The notes beneath the pieces were generated by a model. It ran no database searches and was not told the DNA's origin. It saw only the letters and a program-made list of their open reading frames with translations. From Clavelina lepadiformis (lineage: Eukaryota; Chordata; Ascidiacea; Aplousobranchia; Clavelinidae): a DNA stretch of 64,000 bases. Position numbers and translations under genes: made by a program. Positions 47,450 to 59,599 of the stretch are shown piece after piece (positions within the stretch are counted from its first letter, which is position 1; each line of letters begins with the position of its first letter). The stretch is taken from contig NC_135243.1 in the NCBI RefSeq assembly GCF_947623445.1, positions 7,132,501 to 7,196,500 on the forward strand, written 5' to 3'.

Positions 47450-49870
47450 TTTCAAATGGCCATTGTTTCAACTTAGTCAGAGAACATAATTATTTATATA
47501 GAGTTTTTGCAGATAGCAACGTTACAGTTTCAATACAATGAAATCAGTTACGAAGCATGGAATAGAAGGTTAATTTCAGCGTCAAAAAGCAGAAAATTTT
47601 GTTCGTTTCCGTAACGACCATGGCTGTGAGTGGTCACAGAAAACGATCACAGTAACGTTCCCTGCTTTAGTAAAAAGAATATCACATGTTTGTGGGACGC
47701 AGCGCCATCGCCATTGGACATGTCATTGACACTTTTGTGTTATATGACCGAAAGTGTCTTGTGATAGCTGTTTTTTATGAAAATACATTTTGTGCTTATT
47801 CTGAGGTGACCTTGAGTTTAGTTTAGTTGTAATAACATATCGCGAGGGTAATAAGCTAATAATAAAACTACAATTTATTTCCAGGCATTTTTAAGCGATT
47901 TTTAGACGTAAAATTTCGCTCCGCGCATTTTGGCGGAAAGGGCATATACAGGAGAGTTTTAAATCTAGCACTAAAAATTGTTGGCCCTTTTCTCAACGCC
48001 ATTTTAAATACGCCACTGTATGTAAAGTTTATAGATTGAAGAATGCGAAAGTGTTTATAAAGACTAAATTAATTTACCAAATTACAATTCAACAATTTGC
48101 GTTTTAAAATAGAAATAAGAAAGCTGTGCTTAATTGCCTGGAAAACCAGCATACCGTCAGATGAAAACGCAAGAGAACAGTTACTAGAGTTAGTTGTGCG
48201 GGAATGATTAAACGATACCGATATGCTTCAATGCGCTTATGATGGCAGCAGAGAACAAAATTTTGAAAATAAGACAATATATCAAAAATTACAAAATCAA
48301 ACTTTATAAAACAAACATGGACAGACAGCTGAGCATTTGTCAGGAAAAGTCACCAAATTTCAAGTTTCTACAGCAAACAGTGCAACTGTACACCACGTTA
48401 TGCAGGGTTGGCCACACATAGGGTAGATAGGGTTAAAGTAAAACAGTCGCTTATGCAAACACGTAAATCCTTGCGAAGTATGTTCAAAATACCGTCTGTG
48501 TTATTTACCCGATTTCATCGCTACGTTACCACCATGAATCTGACCTTTAGAGCATTTTTACCTTCACAAAAATTATATTTTTAGGGCTACACAATAATGT
48601 ATAGCGTATAGCCCATAGGCTCCCGAGATTTCTACGGTGGAGGTATATGTTTACACGTTTCCGTTTCTCAATGGTATGGTGGTAAGCGTTTTGCTGTTCT
48701 TAGCCTTAAATCGTAAACTAAAGAAATTTTTGCTTTATGTGCAACCTCCACAGTAAAATGTTGATTTCTTTCCAAGCAGTTGGTGATCAGCAAATTTTGT
48801 GCACCAGACTCCTTAAAAGCTCTTTCGGCCACGATGTGACGATAGGGTGAAGACTAACTATCATTATAATCGAACTAATGATCAATTAAACTAAAATTGC
48901 ACGTCGTTTGATCATTGATTTGTAATTTCGTAAATTTCACAACTAGGTTGACGAGAAAAACATTTTGTTTTTGTTAACACAGTTTGAAGTGGTGAAGCCA
49001 CACACAGTTACAGTAGCAACAACTTTTACAAACTGCAAACGTTAACCCATTTTGCTGGCTGTGATGACTTTCCGAAAAAGTGTCATAAACTTGTTTTAAA
49101 GCAAAGATGGTCAGGATTATCCATCAATAGAAATTATCTAGATTGACGACTGTTCATGTTTGCACATCCTGAAATGGTTTTCATTGGAAGTATTTTTCTA
49201 GTTTTATCGCAAATTAGCGGCATTTGCTGGCAATACCGGGGTCTTAAAAAAGCTAATCACACAGTAATGTTTATAGGCTACATCTAATGAATAAAAAGAA
49301 AGAAATCTCCTCGGTTGCATTCAGGAGTGCATGTTACATATCTTAGATTGGGCTTAAAAAAACTGTTTAGACCAATCAGAAGGCAGCATGGCTGGTGTTG
49401 TTTCCTAGCCTGAGAACAACCCTAGCAGTTGGCGAGTTTCAATGTCCCAGTCCTTTTTTTGTTTGCTTTGGTTTCAAAACGGTATAAATCTCTTTACGCA
49501 AATATCACAGACTCAACAGCATCGGTCAAAAAAAATTAAATAGCTTTTCTGTTTGAAATATAAACATTCCAGTTGTTATTGAACTGGGTATGGTGCGAGT
49601 TGCACATAGCGGTTAAGTTTTTTTTTTCAAGAATATTTAGTTGGTTGAAAATGGTGCATTTGGCCTTTGATTGGTAAACTTCAGTTGAAAATAAGTTTAT
49701 GACGTGATAAGCCAAGAAACTCTGTCGGTAATTTTTACGAGACGAATTGTTCTTAAGCTGCAACTTTCAATTCCTTTCCCAGAGAGTTGCCTTATATCTC
49801 AAGTCAATTAAAGATAGCTTTTGAAGAGATTTGAGAAACCATTCAATCTTCTTATGGCAGACAGACTACA
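47450..49870. other. No recognisable gene
   Basis: Non-coding DNA with several short ORFs. A sequence ending GCCACTGTA near 48021 could be an old hAT terminus, but its partner was not found. The left part of this stretch follows gene D and the right part should hold the 3' UTR of PIGU. Confidence 0.4.
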
Positions 49871-49874
49871 ACAA

Positions 49875-52800
49875 TTAATTAAGTAAACGAATCATCGCCT
49901 TTTCGTTTGATGTCTCTAGTTTTGGACAAACACCCTCTCTCAAATGATAGTGCCATTTGAGATATGCCAATAGAACATCGGTCAGTATGAGCACCTAGAT
50001 ATAAATTGCATAAGTTTAGTATCAGAGTGAAAGACGTTATAGCCTGAAAACTAAAATTCGTGACTCAAAGCAATAAAATCTTAGAGTTTCTTGATATGGT
50101 ACAAGGTGACATGCTAAAAAACATAAACAAAACTGGATTCTTTTTTGATCGGTTTCATATGTGTTGTTTTTTAAACTCGTAAGTGACATTATCAGGAATG
50201 ACTCAATAAAATCAAGCAATTTGGAAAAACTTTATTCTACTTTCGTAGCAAAGATTTAATGCAAACTTTGTATCAATTTTAATTCGGAAAAAGAATAAAA
50301 CACATAAATATTTTTGTTTTGTTAACTTCATATTGCAATAAAGATATGTTAACACAGTTAAATGAGCACCTAACCAACCTGGGCAGTTGTGTAAGCAAGA
50401 GATGAAGCAAAAAAGAAATTAGCATTGGCTGAACGAGCACCAATCCACAGATTCCACATGACTGGGCATACAATGGCTGTTGTTATCAGCATAATTGATG
50501 TCACAATGGCCATTCGTAGATCTAGATGGAAACAGCTACCGTTAAGTTGCAAGAAAATAATCGCTCAAAAATCAATCCATTTTAAGTAGCACCACAGCAA
50601 GTTACAGTCGTTTGTAAGCAAGTTAAATAAAGCAGACCTAAATTTCCAAACAAATCAATATACATTTAAAAGTATGTGACCACAGCGGAAGAATTGATAA
50701 CCAAAGACCAGCATCACCCAAGCTCGGATAACTTTTCAAAGCAGCCACGATTCCGATCAGAATAAAGCTCAAACAAACTGGATGCGACCTAAGCAAAATA
50801 GACATAAGATTAATTCAACTGATCTCTTTATGTCCATATCAATTGCCCAGTCATATCCAGTGGGATGGAACCTATAACCATACTTTTATTCCCTGTAGTT
50901 TATCTCGGTGTAAAATATATTACGTAATTTCACTCACCTAAGCTTAATAGACATTGGGATACTGAAGACGATTACGTTTAATTGAAACACGCAAAGAAAA
51001 AAAGATTGAAAATGGTCGAAGACCTCGGTGAAAAAGTACCAAAACACCCCAACATTTGGAGTTTGGTCAGGCACACGTAATCTAGAATAATATTTCAATT
51101 ATTTCAAATTGTTGCAAATTCTTGTTTACACTTCTTTGTCTGTTTATTGTTAAGGGCAATCACTGTTTAAGACATGTATACATAATAGGGCTGGAAATTT
51201 AGCCGATTTTCTTCAGCCGTTAGCCAGATGGCATTAACCGTTAGCTGCCAAAGTCACTAATCGTTAATTTACATTGTTAATTGCAAGCAAAACTAGAGTT
51301 GCATTAACAACTTATGTCACGATAGACGACAAAGTTTATCAGGAAAATAAGCATTCAAAAATTAAAATGATTAACAGAGCAGTAAATTTCTACGAGCCAA
51401 TGGATTGCCAAACCTGTCGCTCCAAACTTGTTTCTAAATGTATGTTTTCGGCTAATAGCTAACAAAATCTTTAGTCGCTAGCGGCTATTAGCTGGCCAAA
51501 TTTTCCAAGCCCTAATACATAGGTACCATACATAAAGGAATAATGTGAAACAATTGACTCCAGTGACTCATCGTGCAAATATGCGATCACAAACAGCAAA
51601 GACAGCCACATGAGAAAACACAAAGTTGTCAGAAGCATACAGGTGTAGATGGTCCATGATGTTTTCTACACAAAAAGAATTTGTAAGATATTAGCAATGA
51701 ACTAATAACTACAATTGTTGCTAGTAAAGTAACTATGTGAAAAATTAAAAACATTTTCCAGGGTCAAACAACTAGCTTATCCAAGTATTCCTGGGTGATT
51801 GAAAATGTGTGTAAAAGCAGCTTCATGTGGAAGCTTAACTATACTGTCAAAAGAGAGAGAGTGCAATTGCAAAATGACCTACATTTCATAAAATATTACC
51901 AACCTGATACTTATAATAGCACAGAGCAGCTGCAAACAATAAGACAATGGGATAAAGTGATTCGTAAGTTGCCAGAGCCAGAAATAATGTCGTAGAAAAA
52001 ACACTTCCAGATAGCGAAGCATTAAGGAACAAAGCAAGGAACATATTACTGAAAATCAGCGTACATTTGGAAACACAAGTTGCAATGGTAAAAGGATTGA
52101 AAAGATACCTAAAGTAATATGAAACAAAATCAAATGGTTATAAAAACATACAATTACATAAAAACAAGTGATTTAAGACTAAAAGTACAGACAAGTACAC
52201 AACATAAAATAGTAGAATTATAGAATGATGTTATTACTGTACAATGTTGCACTTTTTCATAAATGTTTATATTTATATGAGGGGAGGAAAACTACCAGCC
52301 ACAAGGTCGTTTCCTTTTGCATTGTCTGCAGAGGCAATTACAAACTAAACATGGAATTCAATAAATCCACTTTGTTTATAGCAACAAAAACAAATAACTA
52401 TTATACACCTTAAAGTTAACTTATGTTAGTTAGCTCATGTTATCACCCATTGTAGCATTTCACAACCACGACCACCAACTCCTATAAACAAACAAACGAT
52501 TGAGACAAGATGTCTGAAGTTACAAGTCTAGAAGTCTGTAGAGACCATGCCTTAACTGATCATGAGATGAAGATTTAATTACTTGGCACAGTAAATATGA
52601 GCCAGCTGACCATGTTTCCTGCTGTCTTTCATACCACCATTGTCTGTCTGAACATTCATACAAGAAGCTGCCAGGAGATTTTGTGTGGCTAGTAGAAATT
52701 AGTTGCTAGGATGGTAGCATCCCTCAGAGTCAAGAGGGAAACAGTCAGGGTTTTGGCCATAGTGCAGCTGGCAAAATGCCAGAAAGAACAAGTAGGCGGT

Positions 52801-55800
52801 CATTTGGAGTTGGTTGGTGGCATCCAGTGACAGTTTGTAGGCAGTTAATAATTGGCACGTCAATGGTGTTGTAACTGCTAATGACTCGAATTGAGCCAAT
52901 GGCTCAAGTTACGTGATAACAGTTGTGACTGCAAAAACTAGAGCATTAAGTAAGAAACTGGAATATTTAAAAAAAACTACACTTCTATGAAAAAAGTATT
53001 AACCAAATTAATTTTGTGCCAGTCATAACGTTATCACTCGTAAAACCAATTTAACCCAATGCGTAGTGTGACGTCAAACATGAAGTGAAGTCAAAAACAT
53101 TGATCTTACTTGACCCAAAACACAAGAAATGAAATCAAGTCAAGTCACAAGCTAAATTGGTGCGACTTGACTCAAGTCACTACTCAAACTGACTGGACTC
53201 GAACCATAAAAAATGACATGGTTCACAACCCTGCATTTCAGCAATTCTCGTGTGGGTACTTGTACACCATGCTGGAGCACAATGCTCTGCAGCATAATAC
53301 ACCAAGGCCAAGATAGAACTATCAGTACTGATTGTACCCCTGTATCACCTTTTGCCAATAAGATTTTTCAAGAGTCCAGTTCGAGCTGACACTTTCCCAC
53401 GTAACATTCATCCAAATACATTAGAATCGCATTTAATAACAAAATTAAATCAGTTTTGTTTAAACAAAAGCAAAAAAAAACATGTTAAATGCTTTGGCCA
53501 GATTTGTTCTCTAAAGACTTGACCAAAAACATTAAGCTAATTTTCAAATATATACAATTTTGGAGGCAGAATGTTGCCAACATCCCACCTTGTAAGTAAA
53601 AAGATTCGTCATCAATGATTTGGCAGCATATCATAAGCTTATATTCTAAATGATAAATATCAAATAAGACTTAACGAAAAAGTATTAATACTTACAACAA
53701 AGATATTAATAATGGAATATCTTTCATGCCACTTTCATTTAGCTTGATGCTTTTGCTTTGTGATGAGATATCATTATCAGGCTTGTAAATATCAATCAAC
53801 TACAGGAAAACAAACAAGATAAATTATTTATCAAAAATATGGTGACATTTATAACAAGCATCATTTTATTACCAACCTCATTTCGGATAAACTTTTCAGC
53901 AAAGCGAAGTAATGCCAGTGAAGTTACTATGTCGCATGTCTAGAAAAGCGTTATATCAAAATCAAGTAAAGTTGTCCATGAAAAATCAACAATGTTCCAT
54001 TTTAAGTACATAGTGATATGCTCCTATATACTTTTCTAAAATACAAGTACTAGTATACACTGCTAAATTTAAACAAATAAAATGAAAGTGCAACATTAAA
54101 ACAAGCTTGTCTTAAAAATAAGTACCTAATATCTACTTACTATACCAACATTCGTTTGCCCTAAAATCTCATCATAAATTCAATGAAGTTTTCACTTGCC
54201 CCACCAGCACTCTGATGTCATAACCTGACTTTGGGCATGAATGGCGCAAATGTTTATTCTAATTCACTGGAAAGTACCTGGTGGGCTATGACATCAAAAT
54301 GATTGTGAGGACAGTGAATAATTCCTTGTTTTACTGCTAATTACAGTTATACATTAGAGCAGTATTTCTCAAACTGTCTGCCGTGGAAATTTTAGAAAAT
54401 AAGCTATTCGTGTTACAAATAGGCATGCATGTAAGCATGCGAGACTTGAGTTTGTGCTATCCATTGAAAACTGATAATATTATAGTATTTGTCTTGCCGA
54501 TTTTAGTAAAGGTAATTGTCACATTTTATTTGTATTATATTATTATGTAATAATGTATTTTTAAACAAGACGTCCACCGACTAACAGGAAAGCAATTGTA
54601 TTTAGTCTGATAAGTATTTTAATAAAGCTAATACATCCAAACAGAAAATGCGTAAATGTAAAGAAGATTACATTCACTACGAGTTCAAGACTTGAGAATC
54701 ACCAACGACCTTTCTGCATTATCTGCAATAGAGATCCTATTGAATGACCGGTGCAAAAGCCATCAATCTTATCCATCCATCTTACCATTTGCATCGTCAT
54801 GGCTCCATGAATATGAATTTTCAGCTCTGACAGAAATTAAAAGCAAAAAACGGGAGACTTCTTGGAATTGACGATGAAATGAGGGTGTGCTTGGCAACGA
54901 CGGAACCTTGTTTCAATCTTATTTGTTCCCAAAAACAGGCATCACATTAAAAATTTGCAAAATAAAACTTTATAAAGGAACTTTGTTAGCTCCGAATTTT
55001 TATTTTTCATTTTCTTATTGTGCCGCAAGCTGAAAAGGTTTGAGAACCACTGTACGAGAGTTTTAAAATTAAACATGACTGCGTAAACTAACTACATATA
55101 TATACCCTATTTTAAGACAAATTTGTCTTACTGTTGCACTAGTATTTTATTCTGCACGAGATATCAAATCAATCAATTTAAACATGCCACTACTGCCGCC
55201 AAATTATCTAAACAGTGTTTAAAACCTGGTCAAATGCTAAAAAATTCTTGGTAAATTTAAGGATAAAATAGATAAACATAATTGTTTGTCTTCGCATATT
55301 TTACTTTAAACCAAATATTGGAAATATTCTTACCGCAAACATGAGGTATAGTAAAAGTGGTGAGCATTCTTGCAACCTTGACATAAATATCAAAAGCAGA
55401 GTGCTCTACAAAAACATAATAAGTAATAACGACTAAAAGGTGATGATGAACAAAGAGTTGTTATGCTGATCAATTTTTTTACATGTTTTGCTATATATAC
55501 GTATAAATACTGAAAAGTGTCAGATATATATAAGTATATACATTTGGATGAATAAGCAAAAAAATTTACTGAAAAAGGAAAGTATCTTGAAAATAGTACT
55601 TAAGTATATAAAAAGGTTTATAATCATGTTCACCAACCCCATGATAAGAATCACCTTCGTGAATGGAGCCACCTTGTTTAAGGACTGAAATTCCTTCAAC
55701 AACTAAATAAATAATTAGTTATTTGTTAGCAAAGAATGTTCAATAAACTAACAATCAATAAACTTTTCTAATGAAACACACTACAACTTCTTCAAGTAGA

Positions 55801-56119
55801 ACATAGTATGATAATACAAACGTTTACAAAAAGACAAAAACACTTCTAATTGTTCAAGAACTACAGTGTATAAATACATATATATATAAAAATTCTAAGA
55901 TACAGCCAAAATCAAAATATACATTGCCTTTCAAATTTCCTATACAGCATGTTTCAAATATACAGTACATAAAAATGTAAGAAAAAACTGGAAAATACCT
56001 CTATGCCATGAAGACAATGGAGTTGAAACTTCAGGCAAACTGGAAAGCCAGGACACAAATTCTGGAGCAGCAAACAGCCATGCTCTCAGCAAAACAGCAA
56101 GAGAAATATACAAAAGCAT
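49875..56119 (-). CDS. PIGU: PIGU, GPI transamidase subunit U (11 exons, complete)
   Basis: Exons, 5' to 3' on the minus strand: 56119-55999, 55702-55638, 55405-55334, 53939-53877, 53799-53696, 52108-51904, 51665-51532, 51081-50938, 50788-50664, 50521-50379, 49994-49875; 431 residues against 435 in human. Matches along the whole length: PLSSW near residue 36, [33 protein letters not shown] followed by [37 protein letters not shown] and a C-terminal HYHLREG. It is a polytopic ER membrane protein of the GPI transamidase complex, which attaches GPI anchors to proteins. The start is the first ATG opening the hydrophobic N-terminus. Four of ten introns (after exons 2, 4, 6 and 10) start GTTGGT, an unusual donor. 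Introns 3 and 7 carry hAT MITEs. Confidence 0.93.
51178..51522. mobile_element. hAT-like MITE, 329 bp, in PIGU intron 7
   Basis: Element at 51186-51514 with inverted ends TAGGGCTGGAAATTTAGCC and TAGGGCTTGGAAAATTTGGCC (right end, reversed). Flanks ATACATAA and ATACATAG form a 7/8 target duplication. Interior repeats of GCTATTAGC and CCGTTAGC type. Its edge lies 9 bp past the end of PIGU exon 7. Confidence 0.85.
54352..55060. mobile_element. hAT (Charlie-like) MITE, 693 bp, in PIGU intron 3
   Basis: Element at 54360-55052. Ends CAGTATTTCTCAAACTGT and, reversed, CAGTGGTTCTCAAACCT. The flanks CATTAGAG / TACGAGAG match at only five of eight positions, so it is older than the other MITEs. No coding capacity. 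Confidence 0.75.
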
Positions 56120-56279
56120 TTCTACTGCAGAATGTTTGTTCTGAACTGAACGCAATATAAAATATATATATATTTACATACCAATACAGTAAAAAGGTAA
56201 AGATTGATTGCGACAAAGATGTATCTAATGCTTGATCCAAAACGTCATGAATGACAAGTTAATATTTTCATTGTCCTTA

Positions 56280-56481
56280 ACTGACATCACTCATGAGAGT
56301 AGGGTGACTGGTTCTTTTCTTTCAACCGTCTCTCACCTTCAGCGTTATGTCTACCCATATTTTTACATCCAGGGAGGTGGCAAATGAGCTTTTTTGAAAT
56401 ATCTACAATCCGAGATTCAAACCTTGATTTAACAGTTGCCAGTTGAGTGCTTTAAGCACATGGCCATGAACTCTCTCAATA
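56280..56481 (-). mobile_element. tRNA-derived SINE-like repeat
   Basis: On the minus strand a tRNA-like start (CATGGCCATGTGCTTAAAGC, then ACTCAACTGGCAACTG) is followed by GGTTTGAATCTCG, a good B box (56423-56411), and then an unrelated body of about 130 bp. It does not fold as an intact tRNA by eye. The end of the body is uncertain. Confidence 0.55.
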
Positions 56482-56489
56482 TACAGTAA

Positions 56490-57290
56490 CAAACATAATA
56501 TATATATCGATGTAATTACTTTATAGAATATATTATCTAAAGCGAACAAACCTTAAACGGTGGTGTAACTTACGTAATTCTTCATTATGTATATATATAT
56601 GTGTATCACGGGATATTTTTGTGCACCTGTTCTTTTAGCATTGCATTTTTGTATTATATCACCCTGTTTGTGAGTCACACTAATTTTGCGGGGTAAGCTG
56701 TTTGTTACTATGCATACAGTTTGTTTTTATTCCTACTACTTATTAAGCGCAAATTGTTGTGTGTACGTGCACTGTTTGTTTATATGTGTTAACAAGTACA
56801 GTATTTTTATTAGCGCTGTGCATTGCTTCATTAGTCTGGTTGTTGTTTTTTAAAATGTTCTCACACTGGTGCACTTCTTTAACATAAGCATCTGTTTTTT
56901 TTCGGTTTTTTAACTTCCTCATGACACGTTTCTACGCAGCCCAAGAGGATTTTTCTGGTAATTAGCAGCTCACGCTTATTGTCGTGCAACGTTGCAAAGA
57001 TTGATGGTTTTTGTGCTTTGCTTGCAGGTATGGTAGTGAAGTTTTTCTATGTTTGGGTTTTTACTGAAGGGGAGAAACTAACTGTTGTAAAGTGAAGCCC
57101 TCTTTTACATTGGACTCGGTTGTTTTAGTAAGCTTTCACGCCCAGGCATTCAGTACATTTTTGGTGTACATCTGAAGATATGACAGAGCTGCTACTTTTC
57201 ATTGTGCTGCTTTAACAGTTTTATTCTCACTGTTCTCAATTTCTGTCGGGTTTTACGCAGTTGACCGTAAATTCGAGAATCCAACCTGGT
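56490..57290. other. No recognisable gene
   Basis: T-rich stretch without clear ORFs; may be part of the insertion that carries the gag-like fossil to its right. Confidence 0.3.
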
Positions 57291-57722
57291 AGAGTTTCAC
57301 TTACCAACCATAACAGGCAGACAACGAAAAGAAGCGTTACAATGGGCAAGTCTGTGAAGAAGAACATGCTGATTGCTGCATGCTATTGATTGCAGTTTTG
57401 CCAAGGATGTTCAGAGGCGTGACTCCTCTATCTACCTTCTGGAATTTTAGGAGATTGTCAAAAGAGGAAGAGAAATGACTAGCAAGGAAGAACACCTTTA
57501 CAGACTTAGAGACAACCTCTTAAGCCGATGTCAGGGAAGGAGTCAATCCGTTATTTTACAAATGACTTGAAGCGCTTGGGGGAAATTGCTTTTCCCAGCA
57601 GTGAGAAAGCAGCGGTCAAGCACAAACTTGTTTATCAAGCACTTGGAATGGCGATGAAAGATACCAGTAAATACCAGTACCACCTACAAACGATAGACCT
57701 AGCAAGAGTAATGACCGGCTGA
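57290..57722 (+). mobile_element. Fossil retroelement fragment, gag-like (Ty3/gypsy type)
   Basis: Includes a stretch with ESIRYFTNDLKRLGEIAFP and LVYQALGMAMKD, which resembles gag of Ty3/gypsy-like elements. Broken; no LTRs or pol were found. Confidence 0.5.
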
Positions 57723-59027
57723 CCGCCTTAATGTAATTTTAGAGATCCTGCCATAAAAAAAAATATTCGGGAAACTCCCAAAAACTAACAACCACTAAAG
57801 GACAGCAAAGTTTGTAAAAGGTGGCAATGATAAAATATTTTAGGTTGGTAAAAAACAATGAAAATATTTGTTACAGAAATATTAACAACCATTACTAACA
57901 AATTCATTTGGTGCATTCAAACAAACTTTGAGCAGCTAAACCAACGTACAATCGCAATCAACATCATAATTTTGTTCTTAAGTGCAGTAGTGTATTTAGG
58001 ATTCCCTTGAGGTAGGTGGGAAAAAGTTTTGAAGAAAATGTGGGTTTGAAATTCCCTTGTTTGTACACTTCCCTCAAAACAGACAAAACACAAAAAATTT
58101 GGAGTTTCTGCGTTTATAAAAACGCTTTTTAAAGGAAATATATTCTCATATGGATGCGTATGGTGGCTTCCAGTTTTGAAGCGCCGTATATAGGATAGTC
58201 CAATTTTGTAGGCTCGTATTTTTCGTATAAAACAAGTCTGAAACACGGTATATTAGATTATTGTATTGTGGGGAACGACGGATATAAACGTAACGAGGCA
58301 TCTTCTGGATACGCTCCTGAAAGCGTATAGGGTGCAAACTGAGAAGCGACTTGGAAAATGCTTAACGAGCATCGCCCATGACCGTAGGGCAGAGAGAGAG
58401 GTAGCCCCGTCATGACTCCGAGATGATCTGACTCCAGTAATAGCTCTGTGCTCTTCTCGACAAGCACTGCAAGGAAACCGACGTTGCCAGTAAAATGAAA
58501 AACATTGATAAAACTTTTAGGCCTATTGAAGCAAAGTAAACTGAATTGAATGAAACTCTGCGCAGACACGCGCGTTTATACAAAAAGCTTATAGCCTACA
58601 AAAATAGAGGCAATTAGCGGTACGTGTAAAAATGTGTAGCTTAGAATGCGGAGTTTTTGAAGGGAAGTGACCAAACTGTCAAACTATATAGGTTATAGCT
58701 TATAAGTTGTCGCAAACAAGGATGAACAATAAACGAAAAACTGAAAACGTAAAAAGGACTATGGTCCCAAAAAGATCCGTTCCTCAAGGTGGGCATGGCT
58801 CAATGGCCCCCTAAATACGCTAATGCTTGAAGTGGAAATTTCTTCCGACCGATTGGACTGAATTCTGACGCAGGGTCTCGAAATCGCGAATCGCGCAACA
58901 AATTGGTTTAATAACATGCTGATGAGAGGAAACGACTGCATAATTTGGTCATTTGACGTTCTGATGATCGGGATACACAGCATGCAAATTTTGTACAATG
59001 TTTATAAAAGCAAAAGCTACTTTGTTC
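57723..59027. other. Unassigned, probably repeat-derived DNA
   Basis: Holds two minus-strand ORFs of 103-109 residues (58258-58569, 57917-58246) without known motifs. The string CCCCCTAAATACGCTA near 58807 also occurs near 21167, suggesting a dispersed repeat. Confidence 0.35.
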
Positions 59028-59528
59028 GAATTAGGCAGGACCGGATTAAGCTTTTTATGGGCCTGGGGCTCTATGATAGTCAGAGGCCTATTAAATTAAT
59101 TTAGCCAAGCTAAAAACAAAACAACTAAAAACAATATGTTGCTATACTCTAGCCTAGACTATAGCAACAGCTACTCTAGCTACGCCTAGAGTCTCTAGGC
59201 GAGCTAGATTTAGATGACCCTATAGTGGTCTTTCGCTACTGCCTGCATGCGCAATATTGTTATGTGCGTTATTGCGAAATAAACTTGACTTGACTTGGCT
59301 ACTAACAATCCTGCCTAACAGCCGAGAAAAAGCGATTGTTGCGTCATACTGACCAGGTTGGGTTTTACAGTGCATGGACTGTGTTTTCAATAATAGCTGG
59401 GAGATTTGTATTAGCCTAGGCTACCTTAGTTGTTTCATTGACTTAGTGCAGTGGTGGGCCTATATTTGGGTGTGGACCTGGGGCTGCAGCCCCATCAGCC
59501 CCCGCCTTAATCCGGCCCTGGAATTAGG
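59028..59528. mobile_element. hAT-like MITE, 485 bp, with perfect 8-bp target duplication
   Basis: Element at 59036-59520 with ends CAGGACCGGATTAAGC and, reversed, CAGGGCCGGATTAAGGCGGG. GAATTAGG flanks both sides (59028-59035 and 59521-59528). No coding capacity. Confidence 0.9.
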
Positions 59529-59599
59529 CTACAGCCGTCTGCCATGTGTAACAATAATGATACCTGAAATTAGTAAATAAAGTATATCTGGCTCCACAT

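Noticed and set aside
48000-48030. Sequence ending GCCACTGTA, like a hAT right end
   Set aside because: No left partner was found and the flanks show no duplication.
52845-53170. Possible further MITE in PIGU intron 5 with ACTTGACTCAAGTCAC-type repeats
   Set aside because: No matching inverted ends or target duplication could be defined.
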